Source of the DNA: Myxococcales bacterium
GTDB taxonomy: Bacteria > Myxococcota_A > Polyangia > Fen-1088
Reading direction: 5' to 3'
Assembly: GCA_022184915.1 (NCBI GenBank)
Contig: JAGTJU010000003.1
Span: 434,001 to 498,000, forward strand
DNA: 64,000 bases
Position numbers and translations under genes: made by a program. The notes beneath the pieces are model-generated. The model searched no databases, was not told where the DNA came from, and saw nothing but the letters and a program-made list of their open reading frames with translations. Below, piece after piece: positions 38,729 through 47,260 of this stretch (its first letter is position 1; every line of letters begins with the position of its first letter).

Positions 38729-40021
38729 GTGTCAAAGTCCGAGAAGCTTGCAATCCTGGTAGGAGGCGGCCCCGCCCCCGGCATCAACAGCGTGATCAGC
38801 GCAGCCACGATCCGGGCGCTGCTGCAAGGTGTGGAGGTCCTGGGCATTCGAGACGGGTTCTCGGAGATCATGCAGGGCAAGCTCGACCGTGTGCGGCCGC
38901 TTTCGATCGAGGAGGTGAGCCGCATTCACTTCTCGGGTGGCAGCTACCTGGGCACGTCCCGCGCGAACCCCACCAAAAAAGAAGAGAGCCTCGCCAACGT
39001 CGTGGCCAGCTTGGAGAAGCTCGGGGTGAGTCAGCTCATCACCATCGGCGGAGACGACACGGCGTTTTCGGCCATGAAGACCGCCGAGAAGGCGAACGGA
39101 AACGTCCGCGTGGTCCACGTGCCGAAGACGATCGACAACGATCTCGACTTGCCGGCCGACATCGACACCTTCGGGTACCAAACGGCCCGCCACGTGGGCG
39201 TCGAGGTCGTCAAGAACCTGATGGTCGATGCCAAGACCACATCGCGCTGGTACTTCGTCGTGGCCATGGGCCGCAAGGCGGGGCATCTGGCACTTGGGAT
39301 TGGGAAAGCCGCGGGCGCCACGCTCACGGTGGTTCCAGAGGAGTTCCCGAACGGCAAGACCAGCCTGGACCACATCGTGGACATCCTGACGGGCGCGGTC
39401 ATCAAGCGGCTCGCTCAAGGGCGAAGGGACGGCGTAGCGGTTTTGGCCGAGGGCCTGGCCGAAAGCATCCCCGAGGTCGAGTTGTCGCGGCTTGGCACCG
39501 TGGTCCGGGACGAACACGACCACATCCGCTTCTCCGAGCTGGATCTCGGCCGCGGCGTCAAGGGACTGGTCGAGGACCGCCTGCGCCGCCTCGGCATCAA
39601 GCTCACGATCGTGTCGAAGGACATTGGTTACGAGCTCCGATGTGCCGATCCGATTCCCAGCGACATCGAGTACACCCGAGACCTCGGCTACTGCGCCGCC
39701 AAGTATCTCTTCGAGGGCGGAAACGCCGCGATGGTATCGTTGCAAGGCGGTCACTTCGTACCCATTCCCTTCGCGCGCATGCTCGACCCGGTGACCGGCC
39801 GCACCCGCGTCCGCATGGTGGACATCAATTCGACCCGCTATGGCATTGCCCGCCGCTACATGATCCGGCTACGACGCGACGACTTCGACCACTACATCGA
39901 ACTCGAGAAGTACGCCAAGATCGCCAACATGACGGTGGAAGACTTCAAGAGCCGGTTCCACTACGTGGTCTCGAACGAGCCTCCCGCGGTGGTGCTGAAC
40001 CCCCCTCATATCGACAGCTGA
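38729..40021 (+). CDS. 6-phosphofructokinase, pyrophosphate-dependent type
   Basis: Phosphorylates fructose-6-phosphate in glycolysis. The active-site motif is GGDDTAFSAMKTAE: the second Asp of GGDD marks PPi users, where ATP users have GGDG. PKTIDNDLDLP and MGRKAGHLAL are also of the PPi type. The 430 residues are longer than the standard ATP enzyme. The GTG start at 38729 follows AAGGAGAG; an ATG at 38720 is in another frame. If PPi is used, the step is reversible and can serve gluconeogenesis. Confidence 0.9.
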   Translation: MSKSEKLAILVGGGPAPGINSVISAATIRALLQGVEVLGIRDGFSEIMQGKLDRVRPLSIEEVSRIHFSGGSYLGTSRANPTKKEESLANVVASLEKLGVSQLITIGGDDTAFSAMKTAEKANGNVRVVHVPKTIDNDLDLPADIDTFGYQTARHVGVEVVKNLMVDAKTTSRWYFVVAMGRKAGHLALGIGKAAGATLTVVPEEFPNGKTSLDHIVDILTGAVIKRLAQGRRDGVAVLAEGLAESIPEVELSRLGTVVRDEHDHIRFSELDLGRGVKGLVEDRLRRLGIKLTIVSKDIGYELRCADPIPSDIEYTRDLGYCAAKYLFEGGNAAMVSLQGGHFVPIPFARMLDPVTGRTRVRMVDINSTRYGIARRYMIRLRRDDFDHYIELEKYAKIANMTVEDFKSRFHYVVSNEPPAVVLNPPHIDS

Positions 40022-40045
40022 GGCTCCGACGAGGGGGGCGCGCTG

Positions 40046-41893
40046 ATGAGCGGCTTCGCCGGTCTGGTTGACCCGACCGGCGCTCCCGTCGATCGAGACC
40101 TCCTCACCTGCATGACCCGTGCGGTGGCCGCGAGGGGCCCCGATGCCGAGGGCTTTTTCTTTGGCCCCGGTATCGGGCTCGGGCACCGACGGCTCTCTGT
40201 CATCGATCGCTCCGCGGGGGGAGCGCAGCCGATGGGCAACGAGGACGGAGACGTCCAGCTCGTCCTCGACGGCACAATCTACAACTTCCTCGACCTGCGG
40301 GCCGAGCTCATGGGGTTTGGGCACACCTTCCGAACCCGCTCGGATACGGAGGTGCTGCTGGCCGCCTACATACAGTGGGGCTCAGCCGTTGTTTCGCACC
40401 TCGAGGGAATGTACGCGTTGGTCGTGTGGGACGGCCGCAAACGGCAGGTGTTCGCCGCGCGGGATCGCATGGGAGAAAAGCCGCTCTACTATGCGCGCAT
40501 ACCCCGGAGCGGCTTACCACCGCTTTTTGCCTTTGGCTCTCAGCTCAAGGCCCTGGCCCCGGTTCCAGGGCTCGATCGCAGCGTCTGTTCAGGGGCGCTC
40601 GACCGTTACTTCCGATTCGCCTTCGTCCCCGCCCCCCTCACGATCTACGAAGGGGCCCGCAAGTTGGATGCGGCAGAGTGTCTGCAGCTCAGCCTGACCG
40701 ACGACGCAGACCTGGCCCCCACGGTGCAGCGCTACTGGGATGTCCCGCGTCCGCCGACCCACGCGCCCCTGCGCGCCTCCGACGCCGCCGAGGCGTTGGC
40801 CTCGTTGCTCGTGCGCGCGGTCGAAAAGCGCCTCGTATCCGACGTGCCCCTGGGGGTGTACCTCTCCGGGAGCAACCCCGACGCCGCCGTGGCCGCCACG
40901 TTACGCGCCCTGCTTGGAAGCGGGCACGGCATCCAGACCTTCTCGATTGCTCATTCGGACCCAACTTGCGACACCTCTGTCCACGCCCGGACCGCCGCGA
41001 GCTTTCTGGGATGCATCCACCACGAGCAGCTCCTCAAGCCCTGGGCCATGCGCGACGTGCTGCCGCAAGTCACCCGTGCACTCGACGAACCCCTGGCCGA
41101 TGCCACCGTGGTTTCCGCCTTCTTGCTGAGTCGCTTCGCGCGCCACCACGTGACCGTGGCGCTCAGCGGGGACGGAGCCAACGAGCTGTTCGCCGGCCAC
41201 CCCAGGAGCGCTTCGTCTCGCCTGGCCCTCGGCATGCATCGGATCTTGCGCGGGGAACACCTCCCAGATGGATGGCGGCGGCATCAAAGCTCGAGGGTGG
41301 CCCTTCTGCCGAACGAACACGCCGCGCTGCTTTCGCCGGACGTGAGGGCGCGAGCGGATTCCGATCTCTTCACTTTTGCGGATCTTTCCACGGGCCAGAG
41401 TGTGGCCCCTCACGAGCAAGCTCTCCTCCCGGATCCCTTCGTACGCATGTACCTCGCCGACGACGTAAACGTGAAGGCAGACCGCGCGGCGAGCGCGGTG
41501 GGACTCGAAGTGCGCGCGCCGTTTCTGGATACGGACCTCGTGGAGTTTGCGTGCCGTCTGCCTGCGAACCTGCGAGGCCGGGTTGGCTGGGGCCCGAACT
41601 TGCTCAGGTGGGCGATGCGGGGGCGCTTGCCGGCCCACCTGCTCGGACGCAAGACCCGAGGGGTGGCGGAGGTGCCCGTGGCACGGTGGATGAAAGGTGA
41701 TCTCTTGCCCATGCTCAAAGACGAACTCGAACCCACCAAGCTGGCACGCGAGGGCTTCTTTCAACCCGCCGAGGTGACGAGGGTGCTCGACGCTCACGTC
41801 AGCGGTCGGCACGATGGACACAAGGCACTCTGGGCACTGCTCTGCTTCGAGCGCTGGCTTGCCGATCATGGGCCCCACACCACCCCCCGCTGA
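40046..41893 (+). CDS. Asparagine synthetase (AsnB)-like protein with degenerate active sites
   Basis: 615 residues with overall AsnB layout: N-terminal Ntn-type glutaminase domain (1-220), then PP-loop synthetase domain. The glutaminase nucleophile Cys2 is replaced by Ser (MSGFAGL, normally MCGIAG), although GLGHRRLSVIDRS, GTIYNF and RSDTEVLL are kept. The ATP motif SGGxDS is replaced by SGSNPDAAV near residue 275, and GDGADE reads GDGANE near 373. Ordinary asparagine synthesis therefore looks unlikely. The 3' end is 9 bases from the FemAB-like gene, so the two probably act together. Confidence 0.85.
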   Translation: MSGFAGLVDPTGAPVDRDLLTCMTRAVAARGPDAEGFFFGPGIGLGHRRLSVIDRSAGGAQPMGNEDGDVQLVLDGTIYNFLDLRAELMGFGHTFRTRSDTEVLLAAYIQWGSAVVSHLEGMYALVVWDGRKRQVFAARDRMGEKPLYYARIPRSGLPPLFAFGSQLKALAPVPGLDRSVCSGALDRYFRFAFVPAPLTIYEGARKLDAAECLQLSLTDDADLAPTVQRYWDVPRPPTHAPLRASDAAEALASLLVRAVEKRLVSDVPLGVYLSGSNPDAAVAATLRALLGSGHGIQTFSIAHSDPTCDTSVHARTAASFLGCIHHEQLLKPWAMRDVLPQVTRALDEPLADATVVSAFLLSRFARHHVTVALSGDGANELFAGHPRSASSRLALGMHRILRGEHLPDGWRRHQSSRVALLPNEHAALLSPDVRARADSDLFTFADLSTGQSVAPHEQALLPDPFVRMYLADDVNVKADRAASAVGLEVRAPFLDTDLVEFACRLPANLRGRVGWGPNLLRWAMRGRLPAHLLGRKTRGVAEVPVARWMKGDLLPMLKDELEPTKLAREGFFQPAEVTRVLDAHVSGRHDGHKALWALLCFERWLADHGPHTTPR

Positions 41894-41902
41894 AACTCTC
41901 TC

Positions 41903-42919
41903 ATGAGGCCGCCAAGACACCCCTTGCTGGGCCGCGACGAGCGACAGCTCGACCTTCGGGAGTTGGACGCCCTTGCCGACGCGTTTGATGCCGACGTGGT
42001 CGCCTCGCCCGAGATCGACCAGTTCTGCTCGTCGACCTGCTGGACGATGCCCGCCGCGCAGGAGCTGATGCCTCCCCGACAACCGGCGATCCGGCGAAGC
42101 CCCGACGGGTGGTTGGCGTTCATGTTCGGCGAGCATGCGGCCAGCGGGCGTTTCCTCGAGCCCCTCGAGGCCAGCTGGGGCCTGGCATGCCCCCTCGTGG
42201 GGCCCGACCCCGTGGCCTTGGTGCATTGGCTGGCCGACGTGCTCGAGGCCGATCGAGAAGGCTGGGACCTCACGCTGCTGGCCGGCATCCCCGCCGCTTC
42301 GCGGCTCTTGACGAGCGTGGCGTTCATCCTGGGAAAGCGCTTCCGGGTGCTGCGCCACGGACGCACGGGTCGCCACGTGGCCAGTTTGGCCGGAGGGCTC
42401 GATGGGTTTCTCTCGCGACGCTCACGAAACCTTCGCCGCAGCGTTGCGCGGGCCCAAGCCACCGCCCGGCAGCGGGGCGTCACCTTCGAGCACCACGCCC
42501 CGCGCACGGTTGAGGAGGCCCTGGCCCTCTTCGCCCGCGTTCAACGCGTCGAAGCGGCGTCGTGGAAGGGGCGCGCCCAGGTAGGCATCGCCGAGGGAGC
42601 GTTTGGTGAGTTCTACCGCAACATGGTCCCTCGCCTCGCGCGACGCAAAGCCCTGCACCTCGTCCTCGCGCGGCACGGGGACGCCGACGTGGCCTTCCTC
42701 ATGGGCGGCGTGTTCGGTCAAACGTTCCGGGGACTTCAGATGAGCTTCCACGAAAGCCATCGCGACCTGGCCTTGGGAAACCTCTGTCAAATCGAGCAGA
42801 TCTCCCGCTTGTCCCCCGAGGTCAACGCGTACGACCTCGGGGCCTCGGGGCTCGATTACAAGAGCCGGTGGGCCGAGCAAACGCTCGACACCGAAATTTT
42901 GGTCATCATGCCGTCGTGA
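41903..42919 (+). CDS. FemAB/CelD-like GNAT-fold acyltransferase
   Basis: 338 residues. The second half matches acetyltransferase group 6 (FemAB/CelD-like): a basic helix LSRRSRNLRRSVARAQATAR, then EALALFARVQRVEAASWKG, LARHGDADVAFLMGG and GLQMSFHESHRDLALGNL. Members attach acyl or aminoacyl groups to cell-surface glycans, polysaccharides or lipids; the substrate here is unknown. It is transcribed directly after the AsnB-like gene, as in some exopolysaccharide and peptide modification loci. Confidence 0.82.
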   Translation: MRPPRHPLLGRDERQLDLRELDALADAFDADVVASPEIDQFCSSTCWTMPAAQELMPPRQPAIRRSPDGWLAFMFGEHAASGRFLEPLEASWGLACPLVGPDPVALVHWLADVLEADREGWDLTLLAGIPAASRLLTSVAFILGKRFRVLRHGRTGRHVASLAGGLDGFLSRRSRNLRRSVARAQATARQRGVTFEHHAPRTVEEALALFARVQRVEAASWKGRAQVGIAEGAFGEFYRNMVPRLARRKALHLVLARHGDADVAFLMGGVFGQTFRGLQMSFHESHRDLALGNLCQIEQISRLSPEVNAYDLGASGLDYKSRWAEQTLDTEILVIMPS

Positions 42920-42937
42920 CAGCGTTCGGGCTGTCGT

Positions 42938-43123
42938 TCAATGCACCGTGCTCACCGCCGCCAGCCGTGCGGCCAAGCGGGCCTGGCCGTTGCGCCGCAG
43001 GAGTCGCTGCACCACCACGGCGGCCAGCTCGGCCGCACGCGTGGGATCCTTCGTGATCTTCAAGGCTTGGTCGAAGGTGGTGGCGACGAGGTCGCCGAGG
43101 GTCTTGTGGGAGGGTTTCTTCAT
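42938..43123 (-). CDS. Small hypothetical protein
   Basis: 61 residues (MKKPSHKTLGDLVATTFDQA onward), helical and basic, with no membrane segment. The frame opens further upstream, but the ATG at 43123 is the first plausible start. The composition (TRAAELAAVVVQRLLRRNGQ) is consistent with a small nucleic-acid or protein-binding helix pair; no family recognised. Confidence 0.5.
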   Translation of the reverse strand: MKKPSHKTLGDLVATTFDQALKITKDPTRAAELAAVVVQRLLRRNGQARLAARLAAVSTVH

Positions 43124-43318
43124 GGCGTCACTTGGGTTACGGCGTCGAGTGCGTCTGGTTACGGAGTTCGATGCGGCGAACCCGCTTGCCGATTCACCTT
43201 CACCTTCGAGTTGACCCAAGCGAGCGTCGCATAGGCGAAACGCACGGCCCGCGCGGGTCATTCCGTGTGTACCCTCGACGAAGCCCTGCCTCCGGCAGCC
43301 CCGCGGCCCCCAGGGGGC

Positions 43319-43990
43319 CTACGGGTCGCCCGTCTCGCAGGGCGTCGGCGGCACACGTAAGAGCTTGGGCGCCCCCGGCCACGGCCAACTGGCGCGGGCT
43401 TCGGGGGGCAATGCGCCGTAGGTCTCGAGGTACGCGCGCGAAAAAGCCTGGGTGCCAGCGTTCACGTAACCGCCGCCGCGCAAGGGCCCAAAGGCGCCCG
43501 CATAGCGCCCGGCGATACAGGCGAAGAGGTCGTCTCTTCGTACCTTGGCACAGAGGCTCGCCGCGGCGACGGCGGCGTGAACGGATTCACCCTGATCGCA
43601 TGCCTCCAACTGCGCAAACTCCTCACGGAGGGGACCGAACATCCGCGCGCCATCGGCCACGATGCGGCGCGCGGCCGGAGCCCGCAGCACGAGGGCGCGG
43701 GCGCGTTCACGCTCGAGCTCGTTCAGCGCCCCCCGGCTGACGTACGCGTCCACCACCTCCACGTCGCAGATCTCGTAGCCCACGAAGCTCGCAACCGTTT
43801 CGATCAACGCCACGAGCGCTGTGCGGGCTTCGTGGGCCTTGGCGCCCGCTCCGAAGCGTTTCGAGTCACAAACCCCGGCCCTCGTGAGCCTTCGGGCGGC
43901 GCTCGGTTCGAGCGCCACCGCAGCCATCACGAGCGGACCCAGCGCGGGGCCACGCCCAGCCTCGTCGATACCCAGAACCAAGGTGCTCAT
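43319..43990 (-). CDS. rnhB: Ribonuclease HII
   Basis: Cleaves RNA in RNA-DNA hybrids and at single ribonucleotides. The acidic catalytic motifs are present: GIDEAGRGPALGP at the N-terminus, VCDSKRFGAG, and ASLCAKVRRDDL. 223 residues, normal length. The frame is open upstream into the next gene, but the ATG at 43990 (MSTLVLGIDEAG) is the normal start. It lies 34 bases downstream of the dehydrogenase gene. Confidence 0.93.
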   Translation of the reverse strand: MSTLVLGIDEAGRGPALGPLVMAAVALEPSAARRLTRAGVCDSKRFGAGAKAHEARTALVALIETVASFVGYEICDVEVVDAYVSRGALNELERERARALVLRAPAARRIVADGARMFGPLREEFAQLEACDQGESVHAAVAAASLCAKVRRDDLFACIAGRYAGAFGPLRGGGYVNAGTQAFSRAYLETYGALPPEARASWPWPGAPKLLRVPPTPCETGDP

Positions 43991-44024
43991 GACCTGCTCC
44001 CTCGCAGGAGCACACTCTGCCTGA

Positions 44025-44933
44025 TCATGCCGACCTGCCGTTTCGTCGCGCCACCGCTTTCCACAGAGCTTGTGTTCCCTGGCGACCTTCACCGTGAGCC
44101 TGATTGTCGGAGAACAGCGACTGGGCCAGCTCCACGCCTTTGAGGTCCAGACCCGCCGCCGCCGCGGCGTCGTGCACGATGCGCAGGTCTTTTTGAATGA
44201 GGTCCACCATGAAGCCCGGGGCGAAGTTCTCCGCGGCGATCCGTGGCCCCAGGTTCTGCAGAGCCCAAGATCCACTGGCGCCCAAACTGAGCGCCTCGAC
44301 CACGACGTTGAGATCGAGCCCGCTCGTCTTGGCGAGCGACAAGGCCTCGCAAACACCCACCAAGTTCAGAGCCGCCATCACTTGGTTACAGGCCTTGAGC
44401 GCTTGCCCCGCGCCCACAGGTCCCGCGTGGGTCACCCGGCGTCCCATCACCCCGAAGGCGGGCATCGCGCGTTCGATGTCTTCGGCCGCACCGCCTGCCA
44501 GAATCGACAACGCCCCTTGTTGAGCTCCCACGTCGCCCCCGGTAACAGGAGCGTCCACGAAACGCAAACCGCGCGCCTGCAGCGCTGCGGAGATCGTGCG
44601 GGCCGAGGCCGGTGCCGTCGTACTCATGTCCACGAACAACGTGCCCGGCGCGGCCTCCGTGGCAGCGCCGTCGGGGCCCAGCAACACCTCCTGAACATCG
44701 GGGCCGTCGGTCACGATGCTGATGACGACCTCGCGGGCCAGACCCGCCTCGCGCGGCGAAGCGGCCACACGCGCGCCCAGGGCAGCCAACGGCTCCGCGC
44801 GTGAGGCCGTGCGGTTCCAGACAATCACGTCGTGGCCGGCGCGCACGAGCCGCTGGGCCATGGGAGCTCCCATGATGCCAAGCCCGAGGAATCCTATTTT
44901 TAGCGAAGGCGAAGGCGGCATGGCCCGCATCAT
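44025..44933 (-). CDS. NAD(P)-dependent 3-hydroxyisobutyrate/tartronate semialdehyde reductase-type dehydrogenase
   Basis: Beta-hydroxyacid dehydrogenase. Rossmann motif IGFLGLGIMGAPMA is near residue 12, substrate-binding DAPVTGGDVGAQ follows, and the catalytic Lys is in AGQALKACNQV. The 302 residues are normal length. A glcDEF locus is in the window but far away, so a glycolate-to-tartronate link is only a possibility. Starts at 44933 and 44921 (MPPSPSLKIGF) are both plausible. Confidence 0.9.
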   Translation of the reverse strand: MMRAMPPSPSLKIGFLGLGIMGAPMAQRLVRAGHDVIVWNRTASRAEPLAALGARVAASPREAGLAREVVISIVTDGPDVQEVLLGPDGAATEAAPGTLFVDMSTTAPASARTISAALQARGLRFVDAPVTGGDVGAQQGALSILAGGAAEDIERAMPAFGVMGRRVTHAGPVGAGQALKACNQVMAALNLVGVCEALSLAKTSGLDLNVVVEALSLGASGSWALQNLGPRIAAENFAPGFMVDLIQKDLRIVHDAAAAAGLDLKGVELAQSLFSDNQAHGEGRQGTQALWKAVARRNGRSA

Positions 44934-45028
44934 GCCAAAGATCTCGGGGTGCAGAGCGACAAAGTCGCCCCGCGCCCGATCGCGTACACAGAGGGCCTTG
45001 GTGACAGGCGAGCTGGTAGGATGAACGG

Positions 45029-47248
45029 GTGAAAATTGGTCGAACGCCCGTTTTGGTCACCGCGGGGGCGCACCCCTTCAAGCTGGCGCGCAACGACGCG
45101 GGCGTCATGCAACTGTGGGCCGACGACGACATCGGCCTTGCCGCCGCCTTGGGCTTCGCGCACGCCTACGATCGCTGCGTCCAGCTGTGCACCATGCGCA
45201 TCATCGGCGAAGGACGGCTAAGCGCGTGCTTCAAGGCCACGAAAGAGACGGAGGCCATCGACATCTTCATGCGGCGCCAGGCGTTCATGCGCACGGCACA
45301 GGCCGAGCTGGCCTCGCTCAGTGACGAATCGGCGGCCGTGCTGAAAGCCTATGGGGAGGGACTGAACCACGGTCTGCGCGTCCGGGGGCGCCCGCTCGAG
45401 TTTCGTCTAGCTGGCTATCGCCCCGAACCCTGGGAGCCCTATGCCAGTTTGCTCATCGTCAAGATGATGACGTACATCGGGCTCGCGCAGTGCCAGCAGG
45501 ACATGGAAAAGATCATCATCGAAGCCGTTGCGGGGGGCGTGAACCTGCAGCGTCTCAAGGACATCTTTGCCCCGCACCTGGAAGGCTTCGACGAAGACCT
45601 CGTGGCGCTCGTCGCGCGTGTGCGCATCGTGGGTAACACCCTGCCCCCCGAGGTGCGCTTCCTGTCGCCTCTGCCGCGGCTCATGGCAAGCAACAACTGG
45701 GCGGTGGGCCCCACGCGATCGGTGTCGGGCTCAGCGCTGCAGGCCAATGACCCTCACCTCGAGGTCAACCGCTTGCCGGCGATTTGGTACGAGTACGTGG
45801 GGCACACCCGCAACGACTACCGCCTGGGCATCAGCATGCCAGGGCTTCCGGGGCTCGTGATGGGACGCACCATGAACGTGTCGTACGGCTTCACGTACGG
45901 CTACATGGATATGGTGGACCACTTCATCGAGGACGTGCGCGCGGGCGTCTGCCGCCGCGAGGATGCCCCCACGGGCGAGGCCCTCGCGCACAGGATTGAG
46001 ACGATCGAGCGCAAGGGCCAGCCCCCCTTGACCACCCACGTCTTCCGCTCATCGATGGGACTCATCGAACACGATCCTCACAGCGACCGCGTACCCGATG
46101 GCTTGCACCTGGCCGTGGCTTACTCGGCTTTCGACCAGGGCGCCGCCGCCTCGTTCGAGGCACTCGTTCGGTTGCCGGCCTGCCAGACGCTCGAGACCGC
46201 ACTCGACCAGCTGTCCCGCGTGAGCGTTTCGGCCAACTGGCTCGTGGCCGATCGTGAGGGGCACATTGGCTACCAGCAATCCGGGGCCTTGCCCGTGAGG
46301 GCTCACTCAGGCCTGTTTCCTCTGCCAGCCTGGCGCCCGGAGAACCGCTGGCAGGGCCTGTGGCCAGGGTCCGCTTTGCTCCGAATCGTCGACCCGCCCG
46401 AGGGGATCTTGGTGACGGCCAATGGCGCTCACGACAAGGCGGGAGGGCCGCTCGCCATCAACCTTCACGGAGGCGAGTATCGGCGCACCCGCATCGAGGC
46501 ACTGCTCGACGAAAAGCCCAAGCTGGATCTCGACGACATGGCCCGCATCCAAACGGATCTCGAGAGCGAACAAGCTCACGTGTTCTTGAACCTGCTCCGC
46601 CCGCACGTTCCCGGCACACGCCTTGGACACGAGCTCCTGAGCTGGGATGGCCGCTACGACGTGGCAAGCACGGGCGCGCCGCTCTTCGAGGCCATCTATG
46701 AGGCGCTGCTGGAAGAGGTGTTTGCGCCCGTGTTCGGAGCCGAGGCCTGGCGGGCGTTGGCCACCACCACGCACCTGCTCTTCTCGTACTACAACGTCTT
46801 TGACCGTATCTTGCTCGCGGGCGACGACTCGTGGTTCCACGGCGAGGGACGCGAAGCGCTGTTTCGCCGTGTGGTGCGCGAAACCCTCGCCCGGCTCGAG
46901 GAGGAACCCCGCACGACCTGGGGTGATCGCCAGCGGCTATCCATGCGGCACATCCTGCTGGGTGGGCAGCTTCCCGGGTTCCTGGGCGTCGACCACGGGC
47001 CGATCGAGCTACCGGGCACGCGAGCTACCATCGTACAAGGCTCGGTCCTACGGTCCTACGGCCGGCAAACGACCTTCGCCCCGTCTTATCGCTTCATCAC
47101 GGATCTTGGGCAGGACGAGGCCCGCACGGTCTTGGCTGGGGGCCCCTCGGAGCGCCCCTTCGACAAGCTCTACGTGAGCGAGGTGCAGGCGTGGCTTGCC
47201 TTTGCCTACAAGCGCCTCGCTCCCGCCCCACGCCCGGGCAGCGCCTAG
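45029..47248 (+). CDS. Penicillin acylase-family Ntn hydrolase without signal peptide
   Basis: 739 residues. Hydrolases of this family are made as one chain and cut to expose an N-terminal Ser. The site is MASNNWAVGP, Ser at residue 221, with the conserved SNNW and NDPH (ALQANDPHLEV) motifs after it. The N-terminus (MKIGRTPVLVTAGAHPF) has no signal peptide, so the enzyme may work in the cytoplasm, unlike classical periplasmic members. Substrate could be an acyl amide such as an N-acyl homoserine lactone, a beta-lactam or a lipopeptide; sequence does not decide. GTG start. Confidence 0.88.
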   Translation: MKIGRTPVLVTAGAHPFKLARNDAGVMQLWADDDIGLAAALGFAHAYDRCVQLCTMRIIGEGRLSACFKATKETEAIDIFMRRQAFMRTAQAELASLSDESAAVLKAYGEGLNHGLRVRGRPLEFRLAGYRPEPWEPYASLLIVKMMTYIGLAQCQQDMEKIIIEAVAGGVNLQRLKDIFAPHLEGFDEDLVALVARVRIVGNTLPPEVRFLSPLPRLMASNNWAVGPTRSVSGSALQANDPHLEVNRLPAIWYEYVGHTRNDYRLGISMPGLPGLVMGRTMNVSYGFTYGYMDMVDHFIEDVRAGVCRREDAPTGEALAHRIETIERKGQPPLTTHVFRSSMGLIEHDPHSDRVPDGLHLAVAYSAFDQGAAASFEALVRLPACQTLETALDQLSRVSVSANWLVADREGHIGYQQSGALPVRAHSGLFPLPAWRPENRWQGLWPGSALLRIVDPPEGILVTANGAHDKAGGPLAINLHGGEYRRTRIEALLDEKPKLDLDDMARIQTDLESEQAHVFLNLLRPHVPGTRLGHELLSWDGRYDVASTGAPLFEAIYEALLEEVFAPVFGAEAWRALATTTHLLFSYYNVFDRILLAGDDSWFHGEGREALFRRVVRETLARLEEEPRTTWGDRQRLSMRHILLGGQLPGFLGVDHGPIELPGTRATIVQGSVLRSYGRQTTFAPSYRFITDLGQDEARTVLAGGPSERPFDKLYVSEVQAWLAFAYKRLAPAPRPGSA

Positions 47249-47260
47249 ACCCGCACGCCC

